Assembly: GCA_005801025.1 (NCBI GenBank)
Contig: SYDZ01000089.1
Coordinates: forward strand, 1 to 8,923
Source of the DNA: Actinomycetota bacterium
Lineage (GTDB): Bacteria > Actinomycetota > Acidimicrobiia > Acidimicrobiales > Ilumatobacteraceae
DNA: 8,923 bases
Direction: 5' to 3'
Shown: positions 6,924-8,923 of the stretch, one piece after another
Layout of the letters: each line of letters begins with the position of its first letter
How positions within the stretch are numbered: the first letter of the stretch is position 1
Program-made: the position numbers and the translations under genes
The notes under the pieces: model-generated
Seen by the model: the letters and a program-made list of their open reading frames with translations, nothing else
Databases searched by the model: none
What the model was told of the DNA's origin: nothing

Positions 6924-7763
6924 ATGGCGGCGAGAGTCAGCGTCATCTCGCTCGGGCTCACCGTGCCCCTTCTTGATCAAGCCATTGCCGACTACGCCAC
7001 CCTGGCTGGCACGGCAACGCGGATCGCCTTGTGGGCGCTGTGGGCGGTCTGTTTTTTGTGCATCCTGGTACCATCATGCACTGCGCTGACATGCCTGCGT
7101 TTAGCGGCACCCAGCAACCTTGTTCTCGTTCTTTTCACCATTCTTGAGACGGATTCTTGGAGCCCTGGTTCTTTAGTGAGCGGCATGCTGAGTTTGATAT
7201 GTTGCTCCACTGTTTTCAGTGCCGAGGTGGGGAACGCTTTTGCACAACTCTCGGCTTATGGAGATGAGCGAAGGTTTTTACTTCGCTGCCCGACCAATAT
7301 GGTCACCGTGCAATGTCTGATGTGGGCGTTATGGATGGGCACTGGGATCACAGCAGTCTCATTTTTCAATGATCAGAATTGGATTGCAGGAACAGTTTTC
7401 GCGCTCCTCGCGGCGGCACTGAGTTATATCTTGCCATCTCGTTTTCATCGCTTCTCGCGACGTTGGCTCGTTGGTGTACCTGCGGGAGTGGTGATCCACG
7501 ACTCATTTACACTGGCAGAAACTGCGATGTTTATGAAACAAAGCATTGCTCACATCGGGATCGAAACCAATAGCGAGAATTCAGAAGCAGCAGATCTCAG
7601 CGGAGGCTGCCGCGGACCAAGTATCACCATTGCACTTCATGATTTTGACAAGGTTATTTTGGCCGCTACGAGAAAAAATCCTGGTGGCAAGGCCCTGCAT
7701 GTTCAAACGATGCGCGTATCTCCAACCCGTGTGGCACGCACCGTGCGAGAACTTACGGCTTGA
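6924..7763 (+). CDS. Multi-pass membrane protein with C-terminal cytoplasmic domain, unknown function
   Basis: No named family is recognised. From ATG at 6924 the protein is 279 residues. Hydrophobic segments lie at about 5-24, 30-50, 54-75, 82-102, 127-147 and 152-171, suggesting five or six membrane helices. The basic stretch RFHRFSRR (173-180) then leads into a soluble region containing RWLVGVPAGVVIHDSFTLAE (180-199, approximately) and a strand-rich end, SITIALHDFDKVILAATR followed by VRELTA. The frame is open upstream, so ATG at 6882 (293 residues) or 6900 (287 residues) are possible; GGAG at 6913 favours 6924. Extension back to TTG at 6726 would overlap the start of the divergent MetE-like gene and is unlikely. 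The stop lies four bases from the convergent mnmA stop. Cysteines are frequent in the membrane part (for example 43, 46, 52, 57, 93, 94), but no metal or redox motif is evident. Confidence 0.75.
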   Translation: MAARVSVISLGLTVPLLDQAIADYATLAGTATRIALWALWAVCFLCILVPSCTALTCLRLAAPSNLVLVLFTILETDSWSPGSLVSGMLSLICCSTVFSAEVGNAFAQLSAYGDERRFLLRCPTNMVTVQCLMWALWMGTGITAVSFFNDQNWIAGTVFALLAAALSYILPSRFHRFSRRWLVGVPAGVVIHDSFTLAETAMFMKQSIAHIGIETNSENSEAADLSGGCRGPSITIALHDFDKVILAATRKNPGGKALHVQTMRVSPTRVARTVRELTA

Positions 7764-7767
7764 GTTT

Positions 7768-8853
7768 TCAGTGAGTCGTCATTGACACTGCGGAACGCAC
7801 GATCAGTCCGCCACCCAGAACATAGCGATCTTCTGCGTCGTAGAAAACCGCACTTTGTCCTGGCGATATCCGTCGTTGAGGTTCTGTCCAGGCGACAACA
7901 GTTCGACCACTCTCATCACGAGAAAGAATCGCCGAACGAGACTCACCGTGCGCACTGCACTGCACACGAGCCATCCCAGTATGTGGTTGATCGCTCCACA
8001 CCACGCCACTGACTAATTCACAATCAGTCAGCAAAAGATTTTCTGGTCCAACGACTACTCGCCGTCCCGGAACATCAATGTCAACGACGAAACGCTTGGT
8101 TCCACCACCGCCAGCGACTCCACGTCGTTGACCAAGAGTCACTAATTCGACAGATTCGACAGAACCTAATTCAACGCCAGTTTCACTAACGACAACGGCC
8201 TCATTCAGCGGAATACGCCGACCAATGAAACTCACCCGACCACTGCGGCCGTCGTGATCTTTTGCTGTCGTAATGAAACACACATCTTGGCTGTCTGGCT
8301 TTGAGGCTGTGCGCATATTCAGGCGTGCAGCGTGTTCGCGCACAACTGTCTTGGTCATTTCGCCAACTGGGAAAAGAGTGCGCGATAATTGCTGCTGATC
8401 AAGCATGTGCACCACATAACTTTGATCCTTGGCCATATCGTGTCCGCGAACTAGGCGATAGACATCATCTTCATACACAACTCGCGCGTGATGACCAGTC
8501 GCCACTGCATCAAAACCAAGTATTAAAGCTCGCTCATGTAAGCGATCGAACTTGAGATGGCGATTGCATTCGATACAGGGATTCGGAGTAATACCGATGG
8601 CATGGTCATTGATATAGGGATCAACGACCGCACGCTGAAAGTCTTCGGTGAAGTTAAAAACCAGATGATCAATGCCCAGCTGCTGAGCAACTCGCCTTGC
8701 ATCGTCAACATCGGAAACCGAGCAACAACCCGTGTCGCTTTCGCCGCCCCACAGGCGCATGGTTACTCCAACCACTTCGTGCCCGGCGTCCTTTAATTCG
8801 GCTGCGGCAACCGACGAATCGACGCCACCAGACATGGCTACAAGCACTTTCAT
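7768..8853 (-). CDS. mnmA: tRNA-specific 2-thiouridylase MnmA
   Basis: MnmA uses ATP and persulfide sulfur to make 2-thiouridine at the wobble position (U34) of tRNA-Lys, -Glu and -Gln. The 361 residues match the family length. The PP-loop SGGVDSS is at 8-14 and the GCCSVSDVDDAR segment at 42-53. The first catalytic cysteine is Cys96 in NPCIECN, with Cys93 three residues before it. TGHHAR is at 119-124, and KDQSY at 142-146. The second catalytic cysteine is Cys192 in DSQDVCFI. GQRRG and the C-terminal beta barrel ending in YVLGGGLI follow. The ATG at 8853 starts ten bases after the stop of the probable cysteine desulfurase gene, so translation is probably coupled and the two proteins form a sulfur relay. 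No strong Shine-Dalgarno is present. The gene ends four bases from the stop of the convergent membrane protein gene. Confidence 0.97.
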   Translation of the reverse strand: MKVLVAMSGGVDSSVAAAELKDAGHEVVGVTMRLWGGESDTGCCSVSDVDDARRVAQQLGIDHLVFNFTEDFQRAVVDPYINDHAIGITPNPCIECNRHLKFDRLHERALILGFDAVATGHHARVVYEDDVYRLVRGHDMAKDQSYVVHMLDQQQLSRTLFPVGEMTKTVVREHAARLNMRTASKPDSQDVCFITTAKDHDGRSGRVSFIGRRIPLNEAVVVSETGVELGSVESVELVTLGQRRGVAGGGGTKRFVVDIDVPGRRVVVGPENLLLTDCELVSGVVWSDQPHTGMARVQCSAHGESRSAILSRDESGRTVVAWTEPQRRISPGQSAVFYDAEDRYVLGGGLIVRSAVSMTTH

Positions 8854-8863
8854 GCTCTAAAGG

Positions 8864-8923
8864 CTAACGACGCAATTGATTGACTGCAGAGACAATGGCC
8901 GAAACAGCCTTATCTATATCGGC
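8864..8923 (-). CDS. C-terminal end of a probable cysteine desulfurase (IscS/NifS family), partial
   Basis: Read on the minus strand from the window edge, the frame gives ADIDKAVSAIVSAVNQLRR and then TAG at 8866-8864. Cysteine desulfurases of actinobacteria commonly end in a similar amphipathic helix of the type DID-AL---P--V--LR. The gene sits directly upstream of mnmA, as iscS does in M. tuberculosis (Rv3025c-Rv3024c), and this enzyme is the known sulfur donor for MnmA. Only 19 residues are visible, so the identification rests mainly on position and the ending. Confidence 0.62.
   Translation of the reverse strand, partial: ADIDKAVSAIVSAVNQLRR

Noticed and set aside
1..8923. CRISPR arrays, insertion sequences, tRNA or rRNA genes, toxin-antitoxin or defence genes
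   Set aside because: No regularly spaced repeats, transposase motifs, terminal inverted repeats, cloverleaf-like segments or defence-type domains were seen. The window is densely filled with housekeeping and conserved unknown genes.

Overview
The window looks like chromosomal housekeeping DNA from an actinobacterium. The best clue is gene order. On the minus strand a probable cysteine desulfurase end is followed by mnmA, then a MetE-like protein, then ligA. This is the same relative order as in Mycobacterium tuberculosis (Rv3025c, Rv3024c, Rv3015c, Rv3014c), as I recall it. The base composition is near 50% G+C by eye, low for many actinobacteria. A PASTA-domain kinase-like protein and a stand-alone MFE-2-type dehydrogenase also fit. 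I infer an aquatic Acidimicrobiia-like lineage, but the sequence alone does not prove this.

Layout from left to right: a 54-base tail of a plus-strand gene; a minus-strand short-chain dehydrogenase (95-973); a minus-strand PASTA protein with a degenerate kinase domain (1039-2979); a divergent plus-strand single-pass membrane protein (3034-3582); minus-strand ligA (3584-5650) and MetE-like gene (5719-6735); a divergent plus-strand multi-pass membrane protein (about 6924-7763); minus-strand mnmA (7768-8853); and the last 19 codons of a probable cysteine desulfurase (8864-8923). Coding density is very high. No intergenic gap exceeds about 190 bases, and two convergent gene pairs are separated by only 1 and 4 bases.

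Functionally, cysteine desulfurase and MnmA form a sulfur relay to the wobble uridine of tRNA. LigA seals nicks in replication and repair. The dehydrogenase probably serves beta-oxidation of acyl-CoA. The MetE-like protein keeps all four zinc ligands of cobalamin-independent methionine synthase but only the catalytic half of the enzyme. The PASTA protein probably senses cell-wall fragments.

The most interesting observation is that the PASTA protein's kinase domain has lost the glycine loop, the beta-3 lysine, and the catalytic-loop lysine and asparagine. It is therefore probably a transmembrane pseudokinase. No mobile element, CRISPR array, RNA gene or obvious horizontally acquired island was seen.
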